A stretch of 64,000 nucleotides of DNA from Burkholderiales bacterium. GTDB lineage: Bacteria > Pseudomonadota > Gammaproteobacteria > Burkholderiales > Usitatibacteraceae. The notes under the pieces were generated by a model. That model searched no databases. It was not told the DNA's origin and saw only the letters and a program-made list of their open reading frames with translations. The stretch spans positions 1-64,000 of the forward strand of contig JANYBL010000058.1 of NCBI GenBank assembly GCA_025360815.1. The letters run 5' to 3'. The translations under genes and the position numbers were made by a program. Positions 17,874-27,103 of this stretch are shown piece by piece; position 1 is the first letter of the stretch; the number at the start of each line of letters is the position of its first letter.

Positions 17874-20579
17874 CTAAGCCGCCTTGGAGATCAACTCACG
17901 CAACACATAAGGCAGAATGCCACCGTGCAAGTAATAATCGACTTCAATCGGCGTATCAATACGTAACAGCACCGCGACCTCTTTAGTGCTGCCATCACGG
18001 CGCTTGATCACCAGGGTCACATCCATCTGCGGTTTGATGCCGTTCTCTACGCCAACCAGATCAAACTCCTCATTGCCGGTAATGCCGAGCGAGTCAACCG
18101 TGTCAGTGCCTTTGAATTGGCAAGGCAATACGCCCATCCCAACCAGATTAGAGCGGTGAATACGTTCGAAGCTCTTGGCAATCACGGCCTTAACACCCAG
18201 CAATTGTGTGCCTTTGGCGGCCCAATCCCGCGACGACCCGGTGCCGTATTCTTCGCCACCAAAGATCATCGTTGGCGTACCGGCCGCAATGTAGCGCATG
18301 GCCGCATCGTAGATATAAGCTTGCTCGCCCGAAGGTTGCATGAGCGTCACGCCACCCTCGACCCGCGAGCCATCCGGCTTGGCGGGCAGCATCAAATTTT
18401 TGATCCGCACGTTAGCAAATGTACCGCGCATCATCACATCATGATTGCCGCGTCGTGCGCCGTAGCTGTTGAAATCAGCTTTCATGACTTGATGTTCGAT
18501 CAAGTATTTGCCTGCCGGCGAGGTATCTTTAATCGAGCCCGCCGGGGAAATGTGATCGGTGGTCACGGAATCGCCGAAGACGCCCAAAGCACGCGCACCC
18601 TTAATGTTGTGTGCAGTGCCGGCCAGCATGCCGAAATCGTTACTAAAAAACGGAGGCTCGGCAATGTAAGTTGAAGTCGGCCAGTCGTAAACTTGACCAG
18701 TTGTGCCTTTGATATTTTGCCAAAGCGGATTATCCGCGCCCAAGTTTGAATACAAGCGTTGGAAAGTGGCGGGGTCTTTGGCAAATTGCATAACGGCGGC
18801 AATCTCCGCACTGGTAGGCCAGATGTCTTTTAAGAAAACAGGGCCATTTGTGCCTTCACCGACCGGTTCGCTTTCCAAATCTTTCATGACCGACCCGGCA
18901 ATCGCATACGCTACAACTAGTGGAGGCGAAGCCAAGAAATTCGCGCGCAAATTGGGGTGAATCCGCGCCTCGAAATTGCGGTTTCCAGATAGCACCGCCG
19001 CGCACACCAAATCATTCGTAACAATCGCTTCGTTAAATGCCGGCGTCAAATCGCCTGCATTGCCAATACAAGTTGTACAGCCATAACCTGCCAAGAAAAA
19101 GCCTAATTTTTCGAGGTATGGGAGCAAACCCGATTTGGTCAAATAATCAGTAACGACACGTGAGCCGGGGGCGAGTGATGTTTTGATATGTGGCTTAACC
19201 TTTAGGCCTGCTTCCACAGCTTTTTTGGCCAGCAAACCGGCCGCTATCATCACGCTAGGGTTCGAGGTGTTGGTGCAGGATGTAATAGCGGCAATCAGCA
19301 CATCGCCCGAGCCCAATTCAATGTCGTCCTTCGTCTGAAAGCGTTTCGGCAAGTCAGCCGCGACTTTGCTAAAACCGTTCTCAGTCGGCGGCTTGGAAAA
19401 CAGTGACGCGAATTGCGATTTCATATTGCCAAGCTCAATGCGGTCTTGCGGACGCTTCGGTCCTGCAAGCGACGCGTTCACGGTTGAGAGATCCAATTCA
19501 AGCGTGGTGGAATAATCCAGATCGCCTTTTTTCGAGACGCCGTACATATTCTGGGCTTTGAAATAGGCTTGGAATGCAGTGACCTCATCGGCCGTCCGGC
19601 CGGTGGATTTCATGAATTCAACGGTCGCATCATCGACCGGGAAAAAGCCCATCGTCGCGCCGTATTCCGGTGCCATATTGGCTATCGTGGCGCGGTCCGG
19701 AACAGATAATGACTCGGTGCCTTCGCCAAAGAATTCGACAAATTTGCCCACTACTTTTGCTTTCCGCAACATCTCGGTCACCACCAGCACCAAGTCTGTC
19801 GCAGTGCGGCCTTCTTTCAATTTGCCGGCGAGGTTTACGCCAACGACATCGGGCGTCAAGAAATAAACCGGCTGGCCCAACATGCCTGCTTCCGCCTCAA
19901 TCCCGCCTACGCCCCAGCCGACGACACCGATACCGTTAATCATGGTCGTGTGCGAATCCGTGCCAACCAATGTGTCGGGATAATAAACGCCATCTTTGGC
20001 ATGGACGCCGCGCGCCAAATATTCCAGATTCACCTGGTGAACAATGCCGATACCCGGTGGCACCACTTTAAACGTATCAAACGCCTGCATGCCCCATTTC
20101 ATGAATTGATAGCGTTCTTCGTTGCGTTTGAATTCTAATTTCATGTTGAGGTCGAGCGAATCTTTACTACCGTAGCTATCAATTTGCACCGAGTGATCGA
20201 CCACTAAATCCACCGGCACTAACGGCTCGATAATCTTGGGGTTCTTGCCCATTTTGTGGGCGACACCACGCATCGCGGCCAAGTCAGCCAACAGCGGCAC
20301 ACCGGTAAAATCTTGCAGCACAATGCGCGCTAAAACAAACGGTATCTCATCTGTCCGCGCCGCGTTCGGTTTCCAGTTTGCGAGCTGTTTGATGTGTTCC
20401 GCTGAAACTTTTTTGCCATCACAATTACGCAACACACTCTCTAAAACGATACGAATAGAAACCGGCAGCCGGTTAACGTTGGGATAGGTTTGCGCCAATT
20501 CAGGCAATGAATAAAATGTGCCCGTTTTGCCTTCGGTGGGGCTGAACGTTTGTTTAGTGTTGTGTAAGTTATGAGCCAT
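17874..20579 (-). CDS. acnA: Aconitate hydratase A
   Basis: Interconverts citrate and isocitrate in the TCA cycle and can act as an iron-responsive RNA-binding protein when the cluster is lost. The 901-aa length and the start [12 protein letters not shown] fit the AcnA/IRP1 type rather than AcnB. Cluster cysteines are visible in [13 protein letters not shown] and [12 protein letters not shown]. Other hallmarks are [23 protein letters not shown] and [16 protein letters not shown] good ribosome site (AGGA) precedes the ATG. It ends next to the strong terminator shared with the HiPIP gene. Confidence 0.97.
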   Translation of the reverse strand: MAHNLHNTKQTFSPTEGKTGTFYSLPELAQTYPNVNRLPVSIRIVLESVLRNCDGKKVSAEHIKQLANWKPNAARTDEIPFVLARIVLQDFTGVPLLADLAAMRGVAHKMGKNPKIIEPLVPVDLVVDHSVQIDSYGSKDSLDLNMKLEFKRNEERYQFMKWGMQAFDTFKVVPPGIGIVHQVNLEYLARGVHAKDGVYYPDTLVGTDSHTTMINGIGVVGWGVGGIEAEAGMLGQPVYFLTPDVVGVNLAGKLKEGRTATDLVLVVTEMLRKAKVVGKFVEFFGEGTESLSVPDRATIANMAPEYGATMGFFPVDDATVEFMKSTGRTADEVTAFQAYFKAQNMYGVSKKGDLDYSTTLELDLSTVNASLAGPKRPQDRIELGNMKSQFASLFSKPPTENGFSKVAADLPKRFQTKDDIELGSGDVLIAAITSCTNTSNPSVMIAAGLLAKKAVEAGLKVKPHIKTSLAPGSRVVTDYLTKSGLLPYLEKLGFFLAGYGCTTCIGNAGDLTPAFNEAIVTNDLVCAAVLSGNRNFEARIHPNLRANFLASPPLVVAYAIAGSVMKDLESEPVGEGTNGPVFLKDIWPTSAEIAAVMQFAKDPATFQRLYSNLGADNPLWQNIKGTTGQVYDWPTSTYIAEPPFFSNDFGMLAGTAHNIKGARALGVFGDSVTTDHISPAGSIKDTSPAGKYLIEHQVMKADFNSYGARRGNHDVMMRGTFANVRIKNLMLPAKPDGSRVEGGVTLMQPSGEQAYIYDAAMRYIAAGTPTMIFGGEEYGTGSSRDWAAKGTQLLGVKAVIAKSFERIHRSNLVGMGVLPCQFKGTDTVDSLGITGNEEFDLVGVENGIKPQMDVTLVIKRRDGSTKEVAVLLRIDTPIEVDYYLHGGILPYVLRELISKAA

Positions 20580-20690
20580 GATGGTTTCCTAAGCGTGAAG
20601 GAGTGGAGATGGACGGTGGTGATAAGAATGCGGCATCCAAGTAGCGGCGTGTGGGTGCGTTGAGCGTACGTCAAAATAATGGCAGTAAAA

Positions 20691-21098
20691 TTACGCGAGT
20701 GGATTAATGATTTTAAGCCCTTTGAAATAATCGCGGAAAAAACCTTGATCGCGGGTTATGAGTGCGTTGCATTGGAGCAGGGCATGAGCACCAATGATGA
20801 AATCTGAAACGACACGATCATGGCGGTGACCGCCGCGCTCTAGGAACCGGCGCTGCATGATGCCAGCCCTGAGCGCCGCTTGCTCACTTGTGGAAGAAAA
20901 ATTAACTCGCAATTCAGCAAGCGCATCCAATAAATCTTCAACAGGTTGAATTTTAGTGGCGATTTCCGCCAAGACAATATCGCAAACCACTACATCATCG
21001 CGTTCCAATGCGCTTTGTAATTTAGCGCTAGATGTTTCGCCATGGACGGGGTCGTCGGTCAGGACATCAATCAGCGCGGAGGAGTCAATGGCAATCAT
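20691..21098 (-). CDS. PIN-domain ribonuclease toxin (VapC-like)
   Basis: A 135-aa PIN domain protein. Acidic active-site residues are visible in IAIDSSALIDVL, VLAEIATKI, VSDFIIGAHAL and ALITRDQGFF. It is the second gene of a pair with an AbrB-type antitoxin 31 bases upstream, a standard type II toxin-antitoxin arrangement. VapC toxins usually cut tRNA or rRNA. Whether this one is active cannot be seen, but all four acidic positions are kept. Confidence 0.88.
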   Translation of the reverse strand: MIAIDSSALIDVLTDDPVHGETSSAKLQSALERDDVVVCDIVLAEIATKIQPVEDLLDALAELRVNFSSTSEQAALRAGIMQRRFLERGGHRHDRVVSDFIIGAHALLQCNALITRDQGFFRDYFKGLKIINPLA

Positions 21099-21129
21099 GG
21101 GGTCTCAATCATCTGGCGTCCGAAACCAT

Positions 21130-21375
21130 TTACGGCTCCACAGGGTCACTGGGTGCACGGCCACGCAGTTCGCGCATTGCATCGTCGGTTGTCATCCCAT
21201 CAGGAAGCTTAAAACGGCCCCGAACGCGTTTAATAGCTTCGCCTACGTTTTTACTCAAGATCAGCTTGCCGTGGTCGATCTCGATGGTGAGCGGTGTGCC
21301 CTTTGATAAACCTAGGGCATCCCGCACCGACTTTGGTAACGTAATTTGGCCGCGTTCGCCTAGCGTAACTTCCAT
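21130..21375 (-). CDS. AbrB/MazE-type antitoxin (VapB-like)
   Basis: An 81-aa protein with an N-terminal swapped-hairpin DNA-binding fold: VTLGERGQITLPKSVRDALGL followed by TIEIDHGKLILSK. The C-terminal tail (RFKLPDGMTTDDAMRELRGR) is the likely toxin-neutralising segment. It is the first gene of the pair, and its own promoter region holds a 16-base inverted repeat that is a good operator candidate. Confidence 0.88.
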   Translation of the reverse strand: MEVTLGERGQITLPKSVRDALGLSKGTPLTIEIDHGKLILSKNVGEAIKRVRGRFKLPDGMTTDDAMRELRGRAPSDPVEP

Positions 21376-21390
21376 ATTTTTACCGTTCAG

Positions 21391-21461
21391 AAAAGTATGT
21401 TCGAATACTGCGCCTAAAATTAGTATGTGTCAATAAATATGGCTAATTCGAGCATACTTTT
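21391..21461. promoter_or_regulatory. Long inverted repeat, candidate antitoxin operator
   Basis: AAAAGTATGTTCGAAT at 21391-21406 and ATTCGAGCATACTTTT at 21446-21461 are inverted copies of each other with one mismatch, centred about 50 bases upstream of the antitoxin ATG. A third half-like AGTATGT lies at 21422-21428 between them. This fits cooperative autoregulation by an AbrB-type antitoxin. Confidence 0.6.
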
Positions 21462-21509
21462 GTAATGCCCTTATTTTTCCAAGGCGTTGATCTATTCCTT
21501 GGCGAGCGG

Positions 21510-21623
21510 TCAGTTCCGCTTTTTCATCGCCTTCAGCCATTTTTTGTACGTCTTCGTCGTTCGTTTGGTTTCCTGCTGCTCGTCAATTCGCTTGTTCGCC
21601 TCGTGGCCAATTTGCGCGATCAA
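21510..21623 (-). CDS. Possible small basic protein overlapping copA stop
   Basis: A 37-codon frame beginning with a TTG that overlaps the copA stop codon (AATTGA), so it could be read by translational coupling. The product would be highly charged and helical, with [20 protein letters not shown] and an end at KKRN. It is absent from the ORF track because of its length. Its composition looks protein-like, but there is no ATG and no ribosome site. Confidence 0.25.
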   Translation of the reverse strand: MIAQIGHEANKRIDEQQETKRTTKTYKKWLKAMKKRN

Positions 21624-24226
21624 TTGCTATTGCCGGGTTTTAGTTTCAAGCCTCGCAGCCGTAGGGCGTTGGTGATCACCGAGGCGGAACTTAGGCTCAT
21701 TGCCAGTGCCGCTATCATGGGTGATAGCAACCAGCCCGTAAACGGATAAAGCGCGCCAGCCGCCAACGGCACGCCAAGCGCGTTGTAGAAAAACGCGAAG
21801 GCGAGATTTTGTTTCATGTTACGAATCGTTTCAACCGACAATTCACGGGCGCGTGCGATCCCGTTCAAATCGCCTCTTACCAACGTCACTTGGGCGCTAT
21901 TCATCGCCACGTCAGTGCCGGTGCCCATCGCCACGCCAATATCGGCTTTGGCCAACGCGGGCGCGTCGTTGATGCCGTCACCCGCCATCGCGACAATCCG
22001 GCCTTCTTTTTGCAATCGCTCAACCAGCGCCAATTTGTCGGCCGGCTTTACTTCGCCATAAAACTCTACGATGCCTAATATTGCGGCAACCGCCTGCGCC
22101 GTTATAAGCCCATCACCGGTCGCCATCATGACGCGAATGCCGGCCGCTTTTAACCCTGCCAATGCTTCTGGTGTGCTGGTTTTGATCGGGTCAGAAACCG
22201 CCAAGATGCCCGCCAGTCGGCCATCTACTGCCAAATACATCACGCTGGCGCCGGTGGCTCGCAGCGCATCAGCCTTGGTCGTAAGATCGCTGATGTTTAT
22301 GTTTTCTTGCGTCATTAACGCGGTATTGCCGAGCGCATATTTCTTGCCGTTGATCGTGCCATGAACACCAATACCGGTACTGGATTCAAACTGTGCGGGT
22401 TTATCCAACACAAGTTTTTGTTCACGCGCGGCGGCAACAATGGCGTCGGCTAACGGATGTTCGCTGCCTTGATCGAGACTCGCACTTAGACGTAATACTT
22501 CTTCAGGGGTAAATCCAGCTGCCGCGATGGCCTGCTCAAAGACCGGCTTCCCTTGAGTTAGGGTGCCGGTTTTATCAACAATCAAGGTATCAATTTTGCG
22601 AAAATTTTCGATCGCTGCGGCATCGCGAAATAAAATTCCTTGCGTGGCCGCTTTGCCCGTCGCCACCATAATCGACATTGGTGTTGCCAACCCCAACGCG
22701 CACGGGCAGGCGATGATGAGCACCGCCACCGCGTTAATTAAGCCATATACCCAGCTCGGAGAAGGGCCAAAAAATCCCCAGACGAGAAAGGTCAAGATCG
22801 CCAGACTTACGACACTGACCACGAAATAACTGGAAACAGTATCCGCCATTCGTTGCATTGGTGCTTTTGAGCGCTGCGCCTGTGCCACCATCTGCACAAT
22901 TTGCGCGAGCATCGTGGCGCTGCCCACTTTGTCCGCCCGCATCACTAGGCTGCCATTGCTGTTCAGTGTTGCGCCAATCAGTTTGTCGCCCGCGCGCTTG
23001 GTTACCGGAATCGGCTCACCGGTCAGCATCGATTCATCCACCGCCGAGCTGCCCTCGGTGACCACGCCGTCCACCGGAATTTTTTCGCCTGGCCGCACCC
23101 GTAAGCTGTCGCCAATGTGCACATTGACTAACGGCACATCTTCCTCGCTGCCGCCGGCTTTGATGCGTCGCGCCGTTTTGGGCGCTAATTTAAGCAATGA
23201 TTTAATCGCTGCTGAAGTCTGTGAGCGGGCTTTTAGTTCCAACATTTGGCCAAGAAGAGTCAGAGAAATGATTACGGCTGCGGCTTCAAAATAAACGCTA
23301 ACGCGTCCGTTCATTGAAAACGAGATTGGAAAAAATTGAGGTGCAATGGTCGCGATCACGCTGTAAATAAACGCAGCACCGGTACCCATGCCGATGAGCG
23401 TAAACATGTTCGGGCTCCGATTGATGAACGACTGCACGCAGCGCACAAAGAAAGGATAGCCCGCCCACAGAACGACCGGTAACGAGAAAGCAAATTCAAT
23501 CCAGTTTTGGCTTTGCGCGACACGACCAAATGGCTTGAATTGATGGCCGAACATGGCGAGTGAAAACACAATCAGTGTGAATGGTAGCGTCCACCAGAAC
23601 CGCCGCCGAAAATCCGTTAACTCATGGTTTTCATCATCATCCAAGCTCGGCATTTCAGGTTCTAAGGCCATGCCACATTTGGGGCAACTACCGGAATGAT
23701 CTTGGCGGATTTCGGGATGCATAGGGCAGGTGAATATAGCCCCAAACGCTAGCACTGGCGCGGGGTTTTTATTTTTTTCTGGATGTAAATAATGCGCCGG
23801 ATCGGCCTTAAATTTATCCACGCAACGCGGGCTGCAAAAGTAATAAGTCGTGCCGTCGTGGCTGGCAGATTTATCGGGGTTGGTCGCTGCCTTCATGCCG
23901 CAGACGGGATCGATATTTGGTTTATCAACCGTTTTCACACTCAGTCCCCGGTCAGGCTCGTTAGCAGTCGTTCCGCAGCAAGTGCCGTTGGGTGATTTAG
24001 CGGTGGAACCCGCCAATAATTTTGCGGGCGGCTTATCGGTTGAATCAGCAGGTGAGCAGCACGACATTTTGCCGCCCGCGCCGGGTTTTTCCCCTTGCGC
24101 AGCGTCGGGCTTCGCTGCCGAGCCGCAGCCCGGACCGCCGACGCTGTTAGTTTCCGGCGGCGATGCCACTGCTTGAATCACATCTTGAACGTTACTGCTT
24201 GCGTTCGAAATCTCACGTTCAGTCAT
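21620..24226 (-). CDS. copA: Copper-translocating P1B-type ATPase with YHS domain
   Basis: Exports Cu(I) from the cytoplasm. The N-terminus (about 85 aa) is a low-complexity linker with Cys pairs ([15 protein letters not shown]). A YHS domain follows ([26 protein letters not shown]), then a heavy-metal-binding segment ([19 protein letters not shown]). No classic HMA CxxC domain is present. The ATPase core is complete: TGEPIPV, membrane CPC in [31 protein letters not shown] and [16 protein letters not shown]. It is 868 aa long. A GGAGG site precedes the ATG. It is divergent from a truncated merR-type gene that would normally regulate it. Confidence 0.93.
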   Translation of the reverse strand: MTEREISNASSNVQDVIQAVASPPETNSVGGPGCGSAAKPDAAQGEKPGAGGKMSCCSPADSTDKPPAKLLAGSTAKSPNGTCCGTTANEPDRGLSVKTVDKPNIDPVCGMKAATNPDKSASHDGTTYYFCSPRCVDKFKADPAHYLHPEKNKNPAPVLAFGAIFTCPMHPEIRQDHSGSCPKCGMALEPEMPSLDDDENHELTDFRRRFWWTLPFTLIVFSLAMFGHQFKPFGRVAQSQNWIEFAFSLPVVLWAGYPFFVRCVQSFINRSPNMFTLIGMGTGAAFIYSVIATIAPQFFPISFSMNGRVSVYFEAAAVIISLTLLGQMLELKARSQTSAAIKSLLKLAPKTARRIKAGGSEEDVPLVNVHIGDSLRVRPGEKIPVDGVVTEGSSAVDESMLTGEPIPVTKRAGDKLIGATLNSNGSLVMRADKVGSATMLAQIVQMVAQAQRSKAPMQRMADTVSSYFVVSVVSLAILTFLVWGFFGPSPSWVYGLINAVAVLIIACPCALGLATPMSIMVATGKAATQGILFRDAAAIENFRKIDTLIVDKTGTLTQGKPVFEQAIAAAGFTPEEVLRLSASLDQGSEHPLADAIVAAAREQKLVLDKPAQFESSTGIGVHGTINGKKYALGNTALMTQENINISDLTTKADALRATGASVMYLAVDGRLAGILAVSDPIKTSTPEALAGLKAAGIRVMMATGDGLITAQAVAAILGIVEFYGEVKPADKLALVERLQKEGRIVAMAGDGINDAPALAKADIGVAMGTGTDVAMNSAQVTLVRGDLNGIARARELSVETIRNMKQNLAFAFFYNALGVPLAAGALYPFTGWLLSPMIAALAMSLSSASVITNALRLRGLKLKPGNSN

Positions 24227-24268
24227 GATGAACCTCCATTGGTTTGATTGCCAGAATAAAAGAAATAG

Positions 24269-24299
24269 GATTAACGCCGTACTAGCCCCCCCGCGTCAA
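24269..24299 (-). promoter_or_regulatory. Candidate copA promoter with 19-base spacer
   Basis: On the minus strand TTGACG (24299-24294) is followed after 19 bases by TTAATC (24274-24269), about 40 bases before the copA start. Elongated 19-20-base spacers are typical of promoters remodelled by MerR-family activators such as CueR. The internal dyad is weak, so confidence is limited. Confidence 0.35.
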
Positions 24300-24430
24300 G
24301 TGCTATGTTGACGTCCCTGCTGCCGTTTTTGTGGGCATTATCGCCATAGCAGATCAATCGATATGCCGGGGTCCCGCAACACCAAGATTCTGATCGCATC
24401 CGCCGCCTATATTTTTAATGAGGTTTTCTG

Positions 24431-24655
24431 ATGAGCGATTCACTTCTTACTATCGGGCACCTTGCCCGAGCTGCCAATGTGGATATCGAGACCGTCCGTT
24501 ATTATCAGCGAAGAGCGTTACTGCCACCGTCCGGTGTGATGCGGGGCGCATTTCGTTACTACTCCGCGCAGCTCGTTGATCGCATCCGGGGTCGTCTCAG
24601 AAAACGGAAAATAAAGCACGCTAAGGCGCGACATCGCGCCCAGCCAGTCATTTGA
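24431..24655 (+). pseudogene. MerR-family regulator truncated by transposon end
   Basis: The first 50 or so residues are a good MerR winged-helix domain (LLTIGHLARAANVDIETVRY and FRYYSAQLVDRIR). A normal MerR/CueR would continue with the long dimerisation helix and metal-binding cysteines. Instead, at 24588 the frame runs into a Tn3-type terminal repeat and encodes RGRLRKRKIKHAKARHR before a stop. The protein lacks effector binding and dimerisation, so it is a broken gene. Its position divergent from copA suggests it was the copper-responsive activator. Confidence 0.85.
24588..24625 (+). mobile_element. Tn3-family 38-bp terminal inverted repeat (single end)
   Basis: The 38 bases begin GGGGTCGTCTCAG and end with CGGAAAATAAAGCACGCTAAG-type sequence. 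This matches, from memory, the terminal repeat of the Tn21/Tn5393 branch of Tn3 transposons. The GGGG end faces the merR fragment, so the element extended to the right, over the copper operon. The 5 bases before it (CATCC) would be the target duplication. I found no partner repeat, transposase or resolvase in the window. Confidence 0.8.
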
Positions 24656-24998
24656 CGGGCTGCACGTCCGTCACCATCAGTTTGCCGTTGTCGCTGATGG
24701 CCCGAAACTTCACCTTGTCGCCAGGCTGCACCTTGTCGAGCAAGCATTTGTCCTTGACCGTGAACACCATCGTCATGCCGGGCATGTCGAGGTTCTTGAT
24801 GTCGCCGTGCTTGAGGGTGATTTTCCCGGCGTCTTTGTCGATCTTCTTGACTTCGCCGTCGGTCATGTCGGCCGGGTTGTTTGCAGCCTGCGCAGCAGTT
24901 TGGGTATCGGTAGCGGCGGACTGTGCAGCAGCACTCAAAGGAAGGCCAGCAGCTGTCAAAAGGCTGATGGTCAATGTGATAACGGGAATGGTTTTCAT
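24648..24998 (-). CDS. CusF-like periplasmic copper-binding protein
   Basis: A 116-aa protein with a Sec signal peptide ending near LSAAAQSA. It has a CusF-type OB-fold: GEVKKIDKDAGKITLKHG, then NLDMPGMTMVFTV, whose Met residues together with a nearby His and Trp/Phe bind Cu(I) in the family, and LQPGDKVKFRA-like strands. It is the last gene of the minus-strand copper operon, 78 bases after the cupredoxin gene and just inside the Tn3 terminal repeat. A good ribosome site (AGAGGA) precedes the ATG. It probably buffers periplasmic copper. Confidence 0.9.
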   Translation of the reverse strand: MKTIPVITLTISLLTAAGLPLSAAAQSAATDTQTAAQAANNPADMTDGEVKKIDKDAGKITLKHGDIKNLDMPGMTMVFTVKDKCLLDKVQPGDKVKFRAISDNGKLMVTDVQPVK

Positions 24999-25076
24999 AA
25001 CGTCCTCTTTCGGTTGAATTTGAGCGGCTCATCCAAAATTGGTGGGCCACCCGATTGATGCAATGGGGTTGATAGT

Positions 25077-25610
25077 TCAGTGCTGATGGTCAGTGTGGCC
25101 GTCCATCGGCTTGGCGTCATGGCCGCTCATCTTCTTGCCCATGACCATCACCGCGCCCTTCATTCCGGCGTCGTAGTGACCGGGCTGCAAACAGGCGAAG
25201 TCGATCTTTCCCGCCTTGCTGAACTGCCAAATTACTTCGCCGGTCTGGCCAGGCGCGACCGTCACCATGTTCGGGTCGGAATGCTCCATCTCCGGGAACT
25301 TCTTCATCACTTCATAGTGTTCTTTAAGCGCCGCAGCCGTGCCCAGCACGAATTCGTGCTTGACCTTGCCGGCGTTTTTGACCACAAAGCGGATCGTCTC
25401 GCCCTGTTTGGCCTGGATATTAGCCGGGGTGAAGCGCATGGTGTCGCTCATGTCAATGTTGACGGTGCGCGTCACCTTGGCGGCGTCGCCTGCGGTGCCG
25501 ATGGCCTGGGTGTCATTGCCGTGGCCTTCGTGTTTGTCATGGGCGCTCGCCCAGCCGCTGGCGGCCAGCATGGCGCAGAGTGTGAGGGTGCGGAGGGTGT
25601 TGGATTTCAT
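25077..25610 (-). CDS. Cupredoxin-domain periplasmic copper protein
   Basis: A 177-aa secreted blue-copper-fold protein. The signal peptide ends at SGWASAHDKHEGHG, leaving a His-rich N-terminus. Type 1 copper ligands appear as VKHEFVLG (His) and FACLQPGHYDAGM (Cys, His, Met). The tail is again His-rich (SGHDAKPMDGHTDHQH), which could sequester extra copper. It lies between the multicopper oxidase gene (45 bases upstream) and the CusF-like gene in one operon, with a strong AAGGA ribosome site. Confidence 0.92.
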   Translation of the reverse strand: MKSNTLRTLTLCAMLAASGWASAHDKHEGHGNDTQAIGTAGDAAKVTRTVNIDMSDTMRFTPANIQAKQGETIRFVVKNAGKVKHEFVLGTAAALKEHYEVMKKFPEMEHSDPNMVTVAPGQTGEVIWQFSKAGKIDFACLQPGHYDAGMKGAVMVMGKKMSGHDAKPMDGHTDHQH

Positions 25611-25654
25611 GGTCTGTCCTTTCGTTGGATGGTTGAATGGGTGAGTGAGTTGTT

Positions 25655-27079
25655 TCAGTGATCGGAATGGCCGACCGGCTTGCGCACCTGCACCTGGACA
25701 GGTGGCGCGTTGCGTTGGGCACGCGGCATGGTCTGCCCGCCTTCCGACTGGAAGCGAGCAGGTTCAGAGACCGGCCCTGTGTATTCAAAGGCCGTCGTGC
25801 CTGGCGGCTGTTTGTACCAGCCTGGATCTTTGTAGTCGCCCGATTTTTGCTCGCGCCGAACTTTCAGCACTGAAAACATGCCACCCATCGCAACGGACTC
25901 AAATGGCCCCTCGCCGGTCATCATGGGCGCGGTGTTATCGGGCATCGGCATTTCCATTTCGGTCATATCCGACATCCCGCGCTCGCCCATTACCATGTAG
26001 TCCGGCACCAGCGAGGTGATTTGCTTGGCTACACCCCGATGATCGACCCCGATCATGGTGGGCACGTTATGGCCCATTGCGTTCATGGTGTGATGTGCTT
26101 TATGGCAATGAAATGCCCAGTCGCCTTCTTCGGTGGCGACGAATTCGAGCTGGCGCATTTGCCCAACCGCGACGTCCGTGGTCACTTCCGGCCAGCGTGC
26201 CGATTTGGGCACCGCCCCGCCGTCAGTGCCGGTGACCATAAATTCATGGCCGTGTAAATGGATGGGATGATTAGTCATCGTGAGATTGCCGATACGAATC
26301 CGCACTTTGTCATTTTGCCGTACCACCAGCGGATCAATGCCGGGAAAAATGCGGCTGTTCCACGACCATAAATTGAAATCAAGCATGGTCATGATTTTCG
26401 GGGTGTACGCGCCCGGATCAACATCGTAAGCGTTGAGCAAAAACACAAAATCACGATCCACTTCCTCAATCAATGGATGCTTATTTTTAGGATGCGTGAC
26501 CCAAAAACCCATCATGCCCATCGCCATTTGGGTCATCTCGTCCGCATGCGGGTGATACATGAATGTGCCGGGACGCCGAGCGATGAATTCGTAGACAAAG
26601 GTTTTGCCTGGTTGAATTGCGGGCTGGTTTAAGCCCGTCACACCATCCATGCCGTTGGGTACCCGCTGCCCGTGCCAGTGAACCGAGGTGTGTTCGGGCA
26701 ATTTATTGGTGACAAACACTCTGACCCGATCACCTTCCACCACTTCAATCGTGGGTCCAGGCGATTGCCCGTTATAGCCCCACAAATGCGCGGTGAAGCC
26801 TTCACACATTTCACGCACTACCGGCTCGGCCACCAGATGAAATTCTTTTACGCCGCTGTTCATTCGCCACGGCAGTGTCCAGCCATTTAGGGTGACCACC
26901 GGGTTGTAGTGGCGGCCATTCGCTGGCAGGAGCGGGGGCATGGTGTCCGATTTGGTTTGCAGCACAGGTTCAGGCAGCGCCGCCAACGCGACGCGGCTCA
27001 CCGATGTTGCCGCGACGGCACCGACAGCGGCAGCACCCGCTACACCGGCGTTCTTAAAAAAGCTTCTTCTGGAAATCAT
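25655..27079 (-). CDS. Multicopper oxidase (copper-resistance type)
   Basis: A periplasmic laccase-like enzyme that probably oxidises Cu(I) to less toxic Cu(II). The N-terminus is a Tat signal (MISRRSFFKNAGVAGAAAVG). All four copper-ligand motifs are visible: HWHGQRVPNG, FMYHPHADE, HPIHLHGHEF and FHCHKAHHTMNAMGH. The 474-aa length is in the range for three-domain oxidases. Met/His-rich sequence near residues 370-400 (MSDMTEMEMPMPDN) resembles the Met-rich segments of CueO. It is 24 bases downstream of the TolC-like gene, with an AAGGA ribosome site. Confidence 0.95.
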   Translation of the reverse strand: MISRRSFFKNAGVAGAAAVGAVAATSVSRVALAALPEPVLQTKSDTMPPLLPANGRHYNPVVTLNGWTLPWRMNSGVKEFHLVAEPVVREMCEGFTAHLWGYNGQSPGPTIEVVEGDRVRVFVTNKLPEHTSVHWHGQRVPNGMDGVTGLNQPAIQPGKTFVYEFIARRPGTFMYHPHADEMTQMAMGMMGFWVTHPKNKHPLIEEVDRDFVFLLNAYDVDPGAYTPKIMTMLDFNLWSWNSRIFPGIDPLVVRQNDKVRIRIGNLTMTNHPIHLHGHEFMVTGTDGGAVPKSARWPEVTTDVAVGQMRQLEFVATEEGDWAFHCHKAHHTMNAMGHNVPTMIGVDHRGVAKQITSLVPDYMVMGERGMSDMTEMEMPMPDNTAPMMTGEGPFESVAMGGMFSVLKVRREQKSGDYKDPGWYKQPPGTTAFEYTGPVSEPARFQSEGGQTMPRAQRNAPPVQVQVRKPVGHSDH

Positions 27080-27103
27080 GTGTATATCCTTTTTATATCT
27101 GTG

